Source: Prevotella sp.
GTDB taxonomy: Bacteria; Bacteroidota; Bacteroidia; Bacteroidales; Bacteroidaceae
Assembly: GCA_017459445.1 (NCBI GenBank)
Contig: JAFUDJ010000001.1
Coordinates: forward strand, 1-46,182
DNA: 46,182 nt
Direction: 5' to 3'
Both the position numbers and the translations under genes were made by a program. Of this stretch, positions 7,541-16,615 are shown one piece after another. Every line of letters begins with the position of its first letter. Position 1 is the stretch's first letter. Below the pieces are notes generated by a model. It made no database searches and was not told where the DNA came from. It saw only the letters and a list, made by a program, of their open reading frames with translations.

Positions 7541-7742
7541 GTTTGGAGCCTCCATTCGAGGCGTTTGGAGGCTCCAAACACTCCGTTTGCACGGTGCAAA
7601 CTTCCGCAAACCAAACTCTTTGTTTTCGTAAACATGGCACTTACGACTCATAACTATGGCACTTTCAAGTGAAAAGTATGGCACTTTTGAGTGATAAACA
7701 TGGCACTTAGCACACGTAAACATGGCACTTTTGAGCGCTAAA
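7541..7742. repeat. 22-bp-period palindromic array 1
   Basis: Words recur every 22 bp. GTTTGGAG starts at 7541 and 7563 and GTTTGCAC at 7585; the last two are the palindromes GTTTGGAGGCTCCAAAC and GTTTGCACGGTGCAAAC. After a short phase shift, ATGGCACTT starts at 7634, 7656, 7678, 7700 and 7722, each copy except the second and third preceded by TAAAC. The rest of the gap to 7907 shows no gene and no clear promoter. Confidence 0.9.
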
Positions 7743-7907
7743 CACCATCGTTTTTTTCAGAAGGAAAACTGGGAATTGGTGCAGGTTGGAAGGATGGAAG
7801 GAAGAAAAAGCTTCACCGTGAACGATTGAACGACAAGACACTACCAAACCGAAACATTTCACATTAACAAATATCTAACAACTTTTCAAACAAAAACAAA
7901 CAACAAA

Positions 7908-10778
7908 ATGAAACAAAAACTATTTACTTTATTGGCGCTACTCGTCGTGTGCGTGACGGGAGCGTGGGCAGATGATGTCATTTTCTCTGCAACGCCTTTA
8001 CAAACACTTACAAGTGATGTAAAGTATGGTTCAAACACGAAACTCACATCAGATGTTGCAACAATTTCTGGTGGTGACATGACATTCCTTACTTCATCTA
8101 ACGTTGAATGTATAAAAAAGCAAAATAACTTTTATGCTTTTGAATGTGCAAATAGTGCCCAAGGGTTCAAAATTGAACTTTCACAAGCACTTGCTGAAGG
8201 CGACGTGATTTCTGTCTATATCATGACTAATGGTACTGGAACTAATAATGCTCGCGGAATTTTTATTACTACAGCAACCAGCAGACCTAGTTCTGCTACG
8301 GTCGAGCTTGTTGGTCAGTCTGATACAGGAAAAGAATATGCAAATGACACATATACTGTTACCAAAAATGATGGCATTTGCGGACAGTCAACAGTCTATA
8401 TTTGGAGAAAAACAGGTAATGCTACTTATTTTAAAGACTTGACTATCACCCGTCCTGTCACAAAGACTGTTACCTCTAAGACGCTTACTGGTATCAATAT
8501 TAATGGCTCTGCATGGGATATTACCGGGTTGAGTGATAACGCTGCAACTATTGCCACAGAGTTTGCTGGTCCTCCCACGGCTGACTTTGTATATGTGGAG
8601 AATTACGACGACAATACGTCAAGCTCTGCTAAAACTGAGAGCATCGTCGCTACTAAAGATAATGGTAGCTATAAAGCTGTCTCAACTGTTCTCACGAACA
8701 ATGTGTCCCTCACCTTCAGCAACGTGAGCAATGTTCTGTTCTCCATGACTGACCCAACAGCTCCGACGGAAGCTTTGCCTGCAAAGTCAGACCCAGCTTC
8801 CGTAACAGCTACCTTCAGCCCTGGTGGTTCTGCAACAGTGTTTAATGGCCATGGTAGCAGTGCGGCCCAGATGGTATACGCAGATGAAATCAATCTCAAC
8901 GGTTCAGGTGGCAGCTATTTCCAAGCAAACTTTACTGCTGCTCTTGCAGAGGGTGATGTTATTACCTCGTCGAATACAAATTCTAACATATTCAAGGTAG
9001 GCAACAGTAGTTCGAGTAGTTCTGCTACAACAATTACATTCCCTTACACTATTCCTTCTGGTTCTAACCTTATTGGACAGAAAACGGTATATGTGTTCAA
9101 GAATGCCACCCCAGCAACATTTGCAACATTTACCATCACCCGTCCAAAGACCATCGACTCTCAGGAGCTGGGTGGCGTGAAGAAGGGAGAAACCACGCTG
9201 ACTGCTTCCACCGATTATACCGTTAACGAGACAACTATCACATTAGCAGACGCCTACAAGTCAGTTATTGCTCCTACAGACGTAAAGCTGATTAACCACA
9301 TCACTTACGACGATGCAACGACGGAGGATGAGGATGTTGACGTCACACTGACCAAGAACGGGGACTTCTTTGAGGGTACTGCCGCTATCGGCACAACGAC
9401 ATACACCGTCAAGGTGCCGGTGGATACTACAACTCCGCTGCTGACTCTCTCCGCTGCTTCTGGCTCTATCAGCCTCAACTCCTACACACCGACCGGAACG
9501 GCTAAGGTAACGGTGACGGGTGTCAACCTTACAAACGGAGCGTTCAGTGCTCCTACGGCTGACGGTGTGACCGTTACTCCGGCTACTGTGGAGATTACTG
9601 ACGGCACACTGAGTCAGGAATTTACCATTACTTCCACGGCTACGACAGCCGCCAGCACCGTGCTCAGCTTCGCTTATACTGGTGCTGAGACCCAGACCTA
9701 CACGCTCAGCTATTCAAAGACTGCCAAGCGCGTACTGACACAGACCGAAGTCACTGGAGCAACTACTTGGGACTGGACGAAATCGGGCGGTGCTTCTATT
9801 GAACTGAAAGAAGACACTGACCCTGCAAATGGTGCAGAATTCCTCCTTGCCGCCCTGCCAGAAATTACCAACGACGACACATTCAACTCTCAGGCATTAC
9901 TGGTTGCCTGTCAATGGCCAAACAGAGGAAATAGTTATTATTTCCAAGGCAACACCGTGAAGTTCACCACCACTGTTCCGGGTACTGTTCAGGTATGGTT
10001 CAGTAATACGTCTACTCGCGATGACAATGCAAAGAACCGTCGTTTCCTCTATGTCAACTATACGAACTCAGGTGTATATACCCTTAATCAGGACTTCACA
10101 AATACCGAGCCTATGGCTGTTCCCGCAGGTGAAGTGGTCATCAACGCTTTCACAGGAGAAGATACACCTGCTGCAACAATGGTTCGCATCAACAAGATAG
10201 TCTTCACACCCGCCACAGCTAATGTCACCGTTGCCTCCACAGGCTTCACTACCTATGTCAACAGCACTTATGCTCTGAACTTCGAGGGCACAGGCATCAC
10301 GCCGTATGTCATCAAGGCTAACAATGCTGAGAGCGTAACGCTGGAGGCTAAGACGAGTGTGGCTGCCGGTGAACCCGTGCTGCTGTATGCTGAGGGCGGT
10401 GCTACAAAGGAAGTTCCCGCGATAGCTTCGGCTACAGCTGAGAATGGCAACCTGCTCGTTCCCGGCGAGGGCGAGAGAATTACCTATACTGATGCTACGC
10501 CCTATTATGTCCTGTCTACCGAGGGTGGCGTAACGGGCTTCTATCGTGCCAACAACACTTTGGTGCCCACAGACAAGGCTTATCTGAATGCCGGTACAGC
10601 AGGTGCCCGCTTCTTCGCTTTGAACCTTGACGGTGAGACAACAGGCATAGATGCTTTGCTAATTGATAATGGACAATTGACAATTGACAATGCTGTCTAC
10701 AACCTGAACGGCCAGCGCGTGATGAATCCTGCCAAGGGCTTGTATATCGTGAATGGTCGTAAGGTGGTCGTGAAATAA
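7908..10778 (+). CDS. Large secreted surface protein, paralog of the gene at 4474
   Basis: A 956-residue exported protein with signal peptide MKQKLFTLLALLVVCVTGAW. Two related beta-rich modules occupy about residues 20-190 and 300-425; both contain ALAEGDVI and end TITRP. A plain Ig-like region follows (about 430-620), then a shared domain (about 770-900) and the tail YNLNGQRV plus KGLYIVNGRKVVVK. The N-terminal two thirds differ from the first paralog while the last 150 or so residues are almost the same, suggesting module shuffling or gene conversion. Type IX secretion and cell-surface anchoring are inferred from the tail. I see no enzyme motif. The following small acidic ORF is conserved in both cassettes. 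Confidence 0.75.
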   Translation: MKQKLFTLLALLVVCVTGAWADDVIFSATPLQTLTSDVKYGSNTKLTSDVATISGGDMTFLTSSNVECIKKQNNFYAFECANSAQGFKIELSQALAEGDVISVYIMTNGTGTNNARGIFITTATSRPSSATVELVGQSDTGKEYANDTYTVTKNDGICGQSTVYIWRKTGNATYFKDLTITRPVTKTVTSKTLTGININGSAWDITGLSDNAATIATEFAGPPTADFVYVENYDDNTSSSAKTESIVATKDNGSYKAVSTVLTNNVSLTFSNVSNVLFSMTDPTAPTEALPAKSDPASVTATFSPGGSATVFNGHGSSAAQMVYADEINLNGSGGSYFQANFTAALAEGDVITSSNTNSNIFKVGNSSSSSSATTITFPYTIPSGSNLIGQKTVYVFKNATPATFATFTITRPKTIDSQELGGVKKGETTLTASTDYTVNETTITLADAYKSVIAPTDVKLINHITYDDATTEDEDVDVTLTKNGDFFEGTAAIGTTTYTVKVPVDTTTPLLTLSAASGSISLNSYTPTGTAKVTVTGVNLTNGAFSAPTADGVTVTPATVEITDGTLSQEFTITSTATTAASTVLSFAYTGAETQTYTLSYSKTAKRVLTQTEVTGATTWDWTKSGGASIELKEDTDPANGAEFLLAALPEITNDDTFNSQALLVACQWPNRGNSYYFQGNTVKFTTTVPGTVQVWFSNTSTRDDNAKNRRFLYVNYTNSGVYTLNQDFTNTEPMAVPAGEVVINAFTGEDTPAATMVRINKIVFTPATANVTVASTGFTTYVNSTYALNFEGTGITPYVIKANNAESVTLEAKTSVAAGEPVLLYAEGGATKEVPAIASATAENGNLLVPGEGERITYTDATPYYVLSTEGGVTGFYRANNTLVPTDKAYLNAGTAGARFFALNLDGETTGIDALLIDNGQLTIDNAVYNLNGQRVMNPAKGLYIVNGRKVVVK

Positions 10779-11024
10779 GGATTGAATAATGTCTAAGGAG
10801 TTTAGGAAACAAGGAAATTCCCAAACCACCCCTACCCCTCCTTTGGGAAAGGAGGGGAGTTGGAGGGGGATGGAAAAACTCCTTTAAATCCTTTAAATCC
10901 TTAGACAAAGAAGAAAAGTAGAACTAATAAAACAGAAAAGCAAGATGAAAAAGACATATATAGTACCGTCATTAGTGACGATGAACATTCAGGTGAACCA
11001 GTTTCTTGCTGCATCGCCTGTAGA
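10311..11024 (+). repeat. Segmental duplication, copy B
   Basis: Second copy of the block at 6718-7432. It includes the same heptamer run inside the coding tail (10665-10692) and the same hairpin spacer (10793-10904). Confidence 0.9.
10793..10904 (+). repeat. Inverted-repeat spacer element, copy B
   Basis: Same CTAAGGA ends and 10-bp CCCCTCCTTT hairpin (10835-10857) as copy A, with only a base or two changed. Confidence 0.65.
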
Positions 11025-11121
11025 TGTTGACAACAACAGAGCCACTTTGAACAGCGACTTCGCTACTGCAGGTGGCACAGCCGGCAGCCGTCATGGCTGG
11101 TTCGACGACGAGGACGAATAA
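10945..11121 (+). CDS. 58-residue acidic-tailed small protein, copy B
   Basis: Paralog of the ORF at 7353 with identical length. It opens MKKTYIVPSLVTMNIQVNQF, continues LAASP and ends GWFDDEDE. The first 25 codons are almost identical in DNA to copy A, as expected from gene conversion. The later codons have diverged, but the acidic end and the small-residue stretch before it remain. This conservation under divergence is the main evidence for translation. It is followed by a 13-bp hairpin that would close the transcript. Function unknown; the repeated pairing with a surface protein suggests a partner, a processing factor or a secreted peptide, all inference. Confidence 0.75.
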   Translation: MKKTYIVPSLVTMNIQVNQFLAASPVDVDNNRATLNSDFATAGGTAGSRHGWFDDEDE

Positions 11122-11133
11122 GAAAATGTGAAT

Positions 11134-11167
11134 CCATAGCTTATAGCCAGCGCTCTATAGGCTATGG
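11134..11167 (+). terminator. Hairpin after the second cassette
   Basis: CCATAGCTTATAG pairs with CTATAGGCTATGG over 13 bp with one wobble and an 8-base loop, 12 bases after the small ORF. It lacks a U-run. A small GCACC-GCGA-GGTGC hairpin follows at 11202-11215. Confidence 0.55.
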
Positions 11168-11294
11168 TCAAAAGAAATAATATCAGGGCGTTAAAACCAC
11201 GGCACCGCGAGGTGCGCAGGGCCCGAATGTTTGAAATTTAGTTAAAGTATATTATTATCTCCCCCTGCTTGTGAAAGTAGAGGGAGATTTTTCG

Positions 11295-11302
11295 TAACTT
11301 TG
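11295..11302 (+). promoter_or_regulatory. -7 element for the M6 peptidase gene
   Basis: TAACTTTG, 24 bases before the start at 11327. It rules out an upstream in-frame start that lies inside the element. Confidence 0.6.
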
Positions 11303-11326
11303 CCACCAGAAACTAACAAGACAGAT

Positions 11327-13090
11327 ATGAAACGATTGATTCTTAGCGTATTCGTAACGGCCATGGCAGTGGTTGCCATGCAGGCCGCAAGGGCTCTGTC
11401 GGAGCCTGTCACCGTAACCCAGCCCGACGGCAGCCTGCTGACGGTCATCATGCAGGGCGACGAGCACATCCACTGGTATGTCACGACCGACGGCGTGCTG
11501 CTGACGCAGCAGGACGGCGGCTACTACGTGGCCCGTGTCGACGGCCTTGGCGAGCTGTCGGCAACAGCCCTGCTGGCTCACCAGCCGCAGCAGCGCAGCG
11601 ACGACGAGCTGGCGGCCATCAGCCAACAGGACAGCCGCCGCTTCTTCGACCGTGCCGGCGAGACCATGCGGCAGGGACAGCGTCACATTCCCGTAGCCAG
11701 CGGCAAGCACTATTTCCCGCACAACGGCAAGCCTACGGCCATCGTTATCCTGGTGCAGTTCAGCGACCGTAATTTCACGCTGCCCGACCCCGTGAAGTCG
11801 TTCGACTACTACCTGAACGGTAACGGCGACGCCGCCCAGCTGAGCAATGGCGAGGACAAACTGTCGATGAGTGTGTCGCAATACTTCAAGGCTTGCAGCT
11901 TCGGCGCCTACGAGCCGCAGTTTGAAATCCATGAGCCCGTCACCATTGCCGACCCCATCAAGACCTTCGTTGGCTCCAACACCACTATCTTCCAGAAAGC
12001 CATCATGGCTGCTGCCGGGAAGATAGACTTCAGCAACCCCAAGTACGACAGCGACAACGACGGCTACATTGATGCTGTCTGCATCATGTATGCCGGGTAT
12101 GCCGGCAGCATCCAAGGCAACGAAAACGACTTCCCGTGGCCGCATTGCAGCACCGGCGCCTATACGGTGACCGTCAACGGCAAGACTTACAACATTGCCC
12201 GCTACTGTGCCATCAACGAGCTGAACGGCACGCCCAGCAACACGAACATCAACGGCATCGGCCTCTTCTGCCATGAGTTCTCCCACGCCATGGGACTGCC
12301 CGACCTCTACCCCACCGACGAACAATATGCCGACAACAAGGCCATGGAGATGTGGAGCCTGATGGATGCCGGCGAATACATCAACAACGGCAACTCCCCG
12401 GCAGCCTATACCGCCTGGGAGCGTGAGGCTATGGGATGGATGACGGTGGAGACGCTGAGCAGCCAGCAGGCCGACATCACGACGGCCAGCATCGACGAGG
12501 GCGGCAAGGCATACCGCATCATGAACAAGAAGCAGACGAACAACCGCGAATACCTGATGCTGGAAAACATTCAGCAGACCGGCATCAACGCCAACCAGAA
12601 GGGCCACGGCCTGCTGGTATACCACGTCAACTACGCCAGCAATGTAGTCAATTCAAGCGACACGCCCAACAACGGAGTTGAGAAAATCAACGGAGAGTCA
12701 GTGCCACGGCCCCGCATGACGGTCGTTCCCGCCGACGGCATCCTGAAAGTGCTGGGCAGTGTCAGCAATGCCAAATACTATGAGAACATGGCCGGCGACA
12801 CCTTCCCCGGAACCACGGAGAAGACTTCGCTCACCGACGACGACACCCTGCCCAACTATGCGCCGTGGACGGGCGACAAATGGGACACGGAGCTGACCGA
12901 CATCACGGAGACTGACGGTCTCGTGTCCTTCCACTTCACGGACAAGTCGGCAACGGGCGTCGAGACCATTTGCCAATGGCCGTTGACCACTGACCAGCCC
13001 CATGCCGTCTACAACTTGCAGGGACAGCGCGTGGCACAGCCGCAGAAGGGCCTGTACATCGTCAACGGCAAGAAGGCACTCCTTAAATAG
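11327..13090 (+). CDS. Secreted M6-family metalloprotease
   Basis: A 587-residue exported zinc protease of the M6 (immune inhibitor A-like) family. MKRLILSVFVTAMAVVAMQA is the signal peptide. The propeptide-like N-terminal part contains HIHWYVTTDGVLLTQQDGGY, typical of M6 proteins. The zinc site is HEFSHAMGLPDLY with His316, Glu317 and His320. Further landmarks are KYDSDNDGYIDAVCIMYAGY before the site and LMDAGEYINNG after it. The C-terminus ends in YNLQGQRV and KGLYIVNGKK, the same sorting tail as the neighbours, so it is probably exported by T9SS. The start is the ATG after the promoter. Substrates are unknown; extracellular protein degradation is likely. Confidence 0.88.
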   Translation: MKRLILSVFVTAMAVVAMQAARALSEPVTVTQPDGSLLTVIMQGDEHIHWYVTTDGVLLTQQDGGYYVARVDGLGELSATALLAHQPQQRSDDELAAISQQDSRRFFDRAGETMRQGQRHIPVASGKHYFPHNGKPTAIVILVQFSDRNFTLPDPVKSFDYYLNGNGDAAQLSNGEDKLSMSVSQYFKACSFGAYEPQFEIHEPVTIADPIKTFVGSNTTIFQKAIMAAAGKIDFSNPKYDSDNDGYIDAVCIMYAGYAGSIQGNENDFPWPHCSTGAYTVTVNGKTYNIARYCAINELNGTPSNTNINGIGLFCHEFSHAMGLPDLYPTDEQYADNKAMEMWSLMDAGEYINNGNSPAAYTAWEREAMGWMTVETLSSQQADITTASIDEGGKAYRIMNKKQTNNREYLMLENIQQTGINANQKGHGLLVYHVNYASNVVNSSDTPNNGVEKINGESVPRPRMTVVPADGILKVLGSVSNAKYYENMAGDTFPGTTEKTSLTDDDTLPNYAPWTGDKWDTELTDITETDGLVSFHFTDKSATGVETICQWPLTTDQPHAVYNLQGQRVAQPQKGLYIVNGKKALLK

Positions 13091-13138
13091 CTTTCCAATA
13101 GAGAAGTTGGATGTGTCTCAAAACACAGCCATATCTAT

Positions 13139-13232
13139 AACTACAACGGATTTTACGGATTCAACGGATTAAAGTCATACTGATAATCAGATACTTGGTA
13201 AATCCGTTAAATCCGTAAAATCCGTTGTAGTT
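13139..13232. terminator. 32-bp-arm inverted repeat
   Basis: Arms 13139-13170 and 13201-13232 pair with one mismatch around a 30-base loop. Each arm is built of ACGGATT-type words. It follows the M6 gene and may act as a terminator or a mobile-repeat remnant. The rest of the 13091-13402 gap shows only the amylase promoter. Confidence 0.6.
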
Positions 13233-13351
13233 AATGATGACACGCCCTCATTCTTTTCGTTGCACTGCACAGCGACTGGTTGCGTAAACGATTACGCAAC
13301 TTATTTGTCTCTTTCTTTACAAACGCGCAAACACATCCTATAAAAAATACG

Positions 13352-13359
13352 TAACTTTG
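13352..13359 (+). promoter_or_regulatory. -7 element for the amylase gene
   Basis: TAACTTTG, 43 bases before the start of the GH13 gene. No clear -33 TTTG is visible. Confidence 0.6.
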
Positions 13360-13402
13360 CCCCGTGGACTGTGAATAAAACACTAACTCAATACTACAGC
13401 TT

Positions 13403-16400
13403 ATGAAGAAATTTTCAACATTACTATTGTTGCTCAGTCTCGTGCTGAGTGCCAATGCCTGGGTGGTATCAGGTTCGGGCGCCATACTGAATGGTGAGAC
13501 GTGGAACCACTACAGCGAGAAAAACACCATGACGCAGCAGGCCGACGGTACATGGCAGCTCGTCGTGAGCGATGCCGTGCTGGAAGTGGGAACCGCCTAC
13601 GAGTGGCTGGTTACTGACGGCAACAACTGGATTAAGGACGGCAACGACAACTACAAGCTGACCGTCAGCGAGACGGCCAAGTACCAGATTACCTACACCC
13701 TGGCCGCCGACACCAAGAGTGCAAGCGCCGAGGTGACAAAGACCGGCGCAGCCGGTGAGATTACCCATAGCTACAGTCTGGCCGGTGAGCCGCAAAGCAT
13801 CTTCGGAGGCAGCAAGGCGTGGGACGAGGCCAGCACTGCCACCGACATGCAGTTAGGCACCGACGGCCTCTACTGGTGGAAAGCCGAGGGCGTGACTCTG
13901 GGCGAAGGTACGAAAATTGCCTTCAAGGTCGTGGTCGACCATGCGTGGGGCGAAGCCTATCCGGCCAGCGACTACACGGAGACGATTGCCGAGGACGGCG
14001 TCTACGACCTGACCTTCACGTTCAATGTTTCCAACAAGGCCGTCAACCTGATTGTTGAGAAAAAGGGCGGCGCCGACATCGAGACCGTCTTCGTCGTGGC
14101 TGGTAACAGCGAGACGCTCTTCGGAGTGGCCTGGGACGGCAGCGCCGAGGCCAACAAAATGGCGAAGAACGCCAACGGCCTGTGGGAGAAAACCTATGCA
14201 AACGTTAACCTTACCGCCGGAACCATTGAGTGGAAGGTGGTCAGAAACGGCACCTCGTGGATTCCCGACGGTGGTAGCAACCTGATGGTCATCGTTCCCG
14301 AAGAGGGCGTCTATACAGTTACCTTCACCTACGACGAGGCGAGCACCCCGAAGTCCAAGCTCTACGACAAGGACGGCAAGGAAATTGTTATCACGCCGAA
14401 GGGCGAGGGATGGCCTGCCAACTACGGCGGCGTCATGCTGCAGGGCTTCTACTGGAACTCCTTCGAGGACACCAAGCTCACCGAGCTGCAGAAGCAGGTG
14501 GACGACATCTCGACCTACTTCGACCTCGTCTGGCTGCCCAACACGGGTGCCACCGGCGGCACGGGCATGGGCTATCTGCCCGTCTACTGGCTGAACCACA
14601 ACAGCAACTTCGGCCGTCAGGCCACGCTGAAGAAGCTCATCAAGGCCTTCAACGAAAAGGGTACCAAGGTCATTGAGGACGTGGTGCTGAACCACAAAGC
14701 CCCGAAGGGTGCCAACGACTCATGGGTAGACTTCGTCAACGAGAAGTGGACGCACGACGGTATCACCGAGGAAATCAACTGGACACCGGCAGACATCTGC
14801 CGCAACGATGACGGCGGCTACACCAACGAAATGGGTAAAGACCCGGAGATGGTGGCCCTGAACGGCGGTTGGGAGTGCACCGGTGCTGACGACACGGGCG
14901 ACGACTTCAGCGGCGGCCGCGACCTCGACCACACCTCGGCCAACGTGCAGCAGAACTGCATCACCTATCTGAACTACCTGCAGAAGGAACTGGGCTACAG
15001 CGGCTACCGCCTCGACATGGTGAAGGGCTACTCAGCCTACTACACCGGCATATACAACGAGGCCACCCAACCTGAGTTCTGCGTCGGTGAATACTGGGAC
15101 GGCCAGGATGCCATCACCCGCTGGATAGAAGGTACCGGCATGACCTCCGCAGCCTTCGACTTCCCCTTCAAGTATCAGGTGAAGGATGCTTTCGGCAATG
15201 GCAACTGGAGCGCACTCGACTATAAGGGAATCTGTGGCGACGACTACTGGAAGCGCTACGCCGTGACCTTCATCGACAACCACGACACCTACGAGAACGA
15301 GGGCCGTCTGGTCAGCAACGTGCTGCCCGCCAACGCCTTCATGCTCGCCATGCCCGGCACGCCGTGCGTCTTCCTGAAGCACTGGCAGCGCTACCCCATT
15401 GCCATCGGCAACATGATTCTGGCCCGTAAGGCCTGCGGCATCACCAACCAGAGCGCAATCGTTGACGCATACCAGGCCGACGGAGGCTACGTGGTGAAGG
15501 TGCAAGGCACCAACGGCACCGTGCTCTGCATAGCCGGCTTCGTACAGATGGACACCAACGGCTTCAAGCTCATCAGCAGCGGCACCAACTACGCCTACTT
15601 CGTGTCCGACAACATTGACGTCGAGTCACTCGGTCTGCGTGAGGGCAGCGACGACGAGGAAGCCAAGGAGCTGACCGTCTACGTCGAGTGCAGCGAGGCT
15701 CCCTACCTCTATTCTTGGAACAGCGCCGGACAGGCCACCAACGGCGCATGGCCCGGCACACAGCTCACCACCACCGCCACCACTGAGGATGGCAAGACCT
15801 TCTGGACACGCACCTTCTCGACTGCTCCCGTCAACATCGTCATCAACAACGGCGGCGACAAGGAGACCAACGACGAGGGTGAGACCGTGGCTACCGGCAA
15901 GAATATGGTACAGACTGCCGACATCACTGGCCTGACACACGACAGCTACTTCACCTTCGACCCGACGAACACCGACAAGGAAACCAACTGGACCGACATC
16001 ACCAGCAACTACTACACGCCGGAGCCCGTCCAGCTGCCTGCATGTGCTGAGCCTATCAAAAACCACCTGTATTGCTACTTCCAGGGCAACAAGGACTATG
16101 ACTCTCCGCGTGCCTGGGCATGGCTCGGCGAGAAGAACTTCTGCGGAGAATGGCCCGGAACCAAGCTGACACGCGTCGGTGACGACGGTCAGGGACACCT
16201 CGTATGGCTGTGGGACGGCGGCGACTTCGTCGACCTCTTCGACACCTATGAGCCCGACCCGTCACTGTTCCCCGAGGGCATCCTCTTCAGCAACAACGGC
16301 GACCCGCAGACTGCTAACTTCACCTTCGTCAACGGCGGCTACTACGATGCCACCGGTCTCCTGGGCAATGTCACCACAGATGTCAGCACCATCAAGGCCG

Positions 16401-16510
16401 ACCGCATCATGAACGGCAACGCTCCCCGCTACAACATGCAGGGCCAGCGCGTCAGCGACAGCTATCGCGGCCTCGTCATCCAGGGCGGACGCAAGTATAT
16501 CGTGAAATAA
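13403..16510 (+). CDS. Secreted multidomain GH13 alpha-amylase with starch-binding modules
   Basis: A 1035-residue exported enzyme that hydrolyses alpha-1,4-glucans. After the signal peptide, three beta-sandwich units (about residues 20-110, 118-220, 225-325) resemble X25/SusE-type starch-binding domains. The GH13 barrel spans about 335-745 with all four conserved regions: EDVVLNH (425-431), GYRLDM with nucleophile Asp538, CVGEYWD with acid/base Glu563, and DNHD with Asp628. Two CBM26-like modules follow, with APYLYSWNSAG and GAWPGTQL, then a second with CGEWPGTKL. The tail NMQGQRV...GGRKYIVK is the T9SS-like end. The neighbouring gene encodes a lone CBM26 protein. No SusC or SusD lies beside it. 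Confidence 0.93.
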   Translation: MKKFSTLLLLLSLVLSANAWVVSGSGAILNGETWNHYSEKNTMTQQADGTWQLVVSDAVLEVGTAYEWLVTDGNNWIKDGNDNYKLTVSETAKYQITYTLAADTKSASAEVTKTGAAGEITHSYSLAGEPQSIFGGSKAWDEASTATDMQLGTDGLYWWKAEGVTLGEGTKIAFKVVVDHAWGEAYPASDYTETIAEDGVYDLTFTFNVSNKAVNLIVEKKGGADIETVFVVAGNSETLFGVAWDGSAEANKMAKNANGLWEKTYANVNLTAGTIEWKVVRNGTSWIPDGGSNLMVIVPEEGVYTVTFTYDEASTPKSKLYDKDGKEIVITPKGEGWPANYGGVMLQGFYWNSFEDTKLTELQKQVDDISTYFDLVWLPNTGATGGTGMGYLPVYWLNHNSNFGRQATLKKLIKAFNEKGTKVIEDVVLNHKAPKGANDSWVDFVNEKWTHDGITEEINWTPADICRNDDGGYTNEMGKDPEMVALNGGWECTGADDTGDDFSGGRDLDHTSANVQQNCITYLNYLQKELGYSGYRLDMVKGYSAYYTGIYNEATQPEFCVGEYWDGQDAITRWIEGTGMTSAAFDFPFKYQVKDAFGNGNWSALDYKGICGDDYWKRYAVTFIDNHDTYENEGRLVSNVLPANAFMLAMPGTPCVFLKHWQRYPIAIGNMILARKACGITNQSAIVDAYQADGGYVVKVQGTNGTVLCIAGFVQMDTNGFKLISSGTNYAYFVSDNIDVESLGLREGSDDEEAKELTVYVECSEAPYLYSWNSAGQATNGAWPGTQLTTTATTEDGKTFWTRTFSTAPVNIVINNGGDKETNDEGETVATGKNMVQTADITGLTHDSYFTFDPTNTDKETNWTDITSNYYTPEPVQLPACAEPIKNHLYCYFQGNKDYDSPRAWAWLGEKNFCGEWPGTKLTRVGDDGQGHLVWLWDGGDFVDLFDTYEPDPSLFPEGILFSNNGDPQTANFTFVNGGYYDATGLLGNVTTDVSTIKADRIMNGNAPRYNMQGQRVSDSYRGLVIQGGRKYIVK

Positions 16511-16517
16511 TCCCTGC

Positions 16518-16549
16518 AAGCTCATGGGGGCATCAACCCCCATGAGCTT
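16518..16549 (+). terminator. 13-bp perfect hairpin between amylase and CBM26 genes
   Basis: AAGCTCATGGGGG and CCCCCATGAGCTT around the six-base loop CATCAA, eight bases after the amylase stop. No U-run follows, so it may stabilize the 3' end or only partly terminate. Confidence 0.6.
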
Positions 16550-16615
16550 ACCCTATCGGGTCCGTAAGACCCATCAAAAGAAATAAAGAATAACCCTAAA
16601 AAATAACACAAGCGT

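Noticed and set aside
7541-7742. CRISPR array
   Set aside because: A 22-bp period leaves no room for repeat plus spacer of normal size, units vary, and no cas gene is near.
11255-12625. 456-codon minus-strand ORF opposite the M6 peptidase
   Set aside because: The plus frame has a signal peptide, HExxH motif and a sorting tail; the minus frame is composition-driven.
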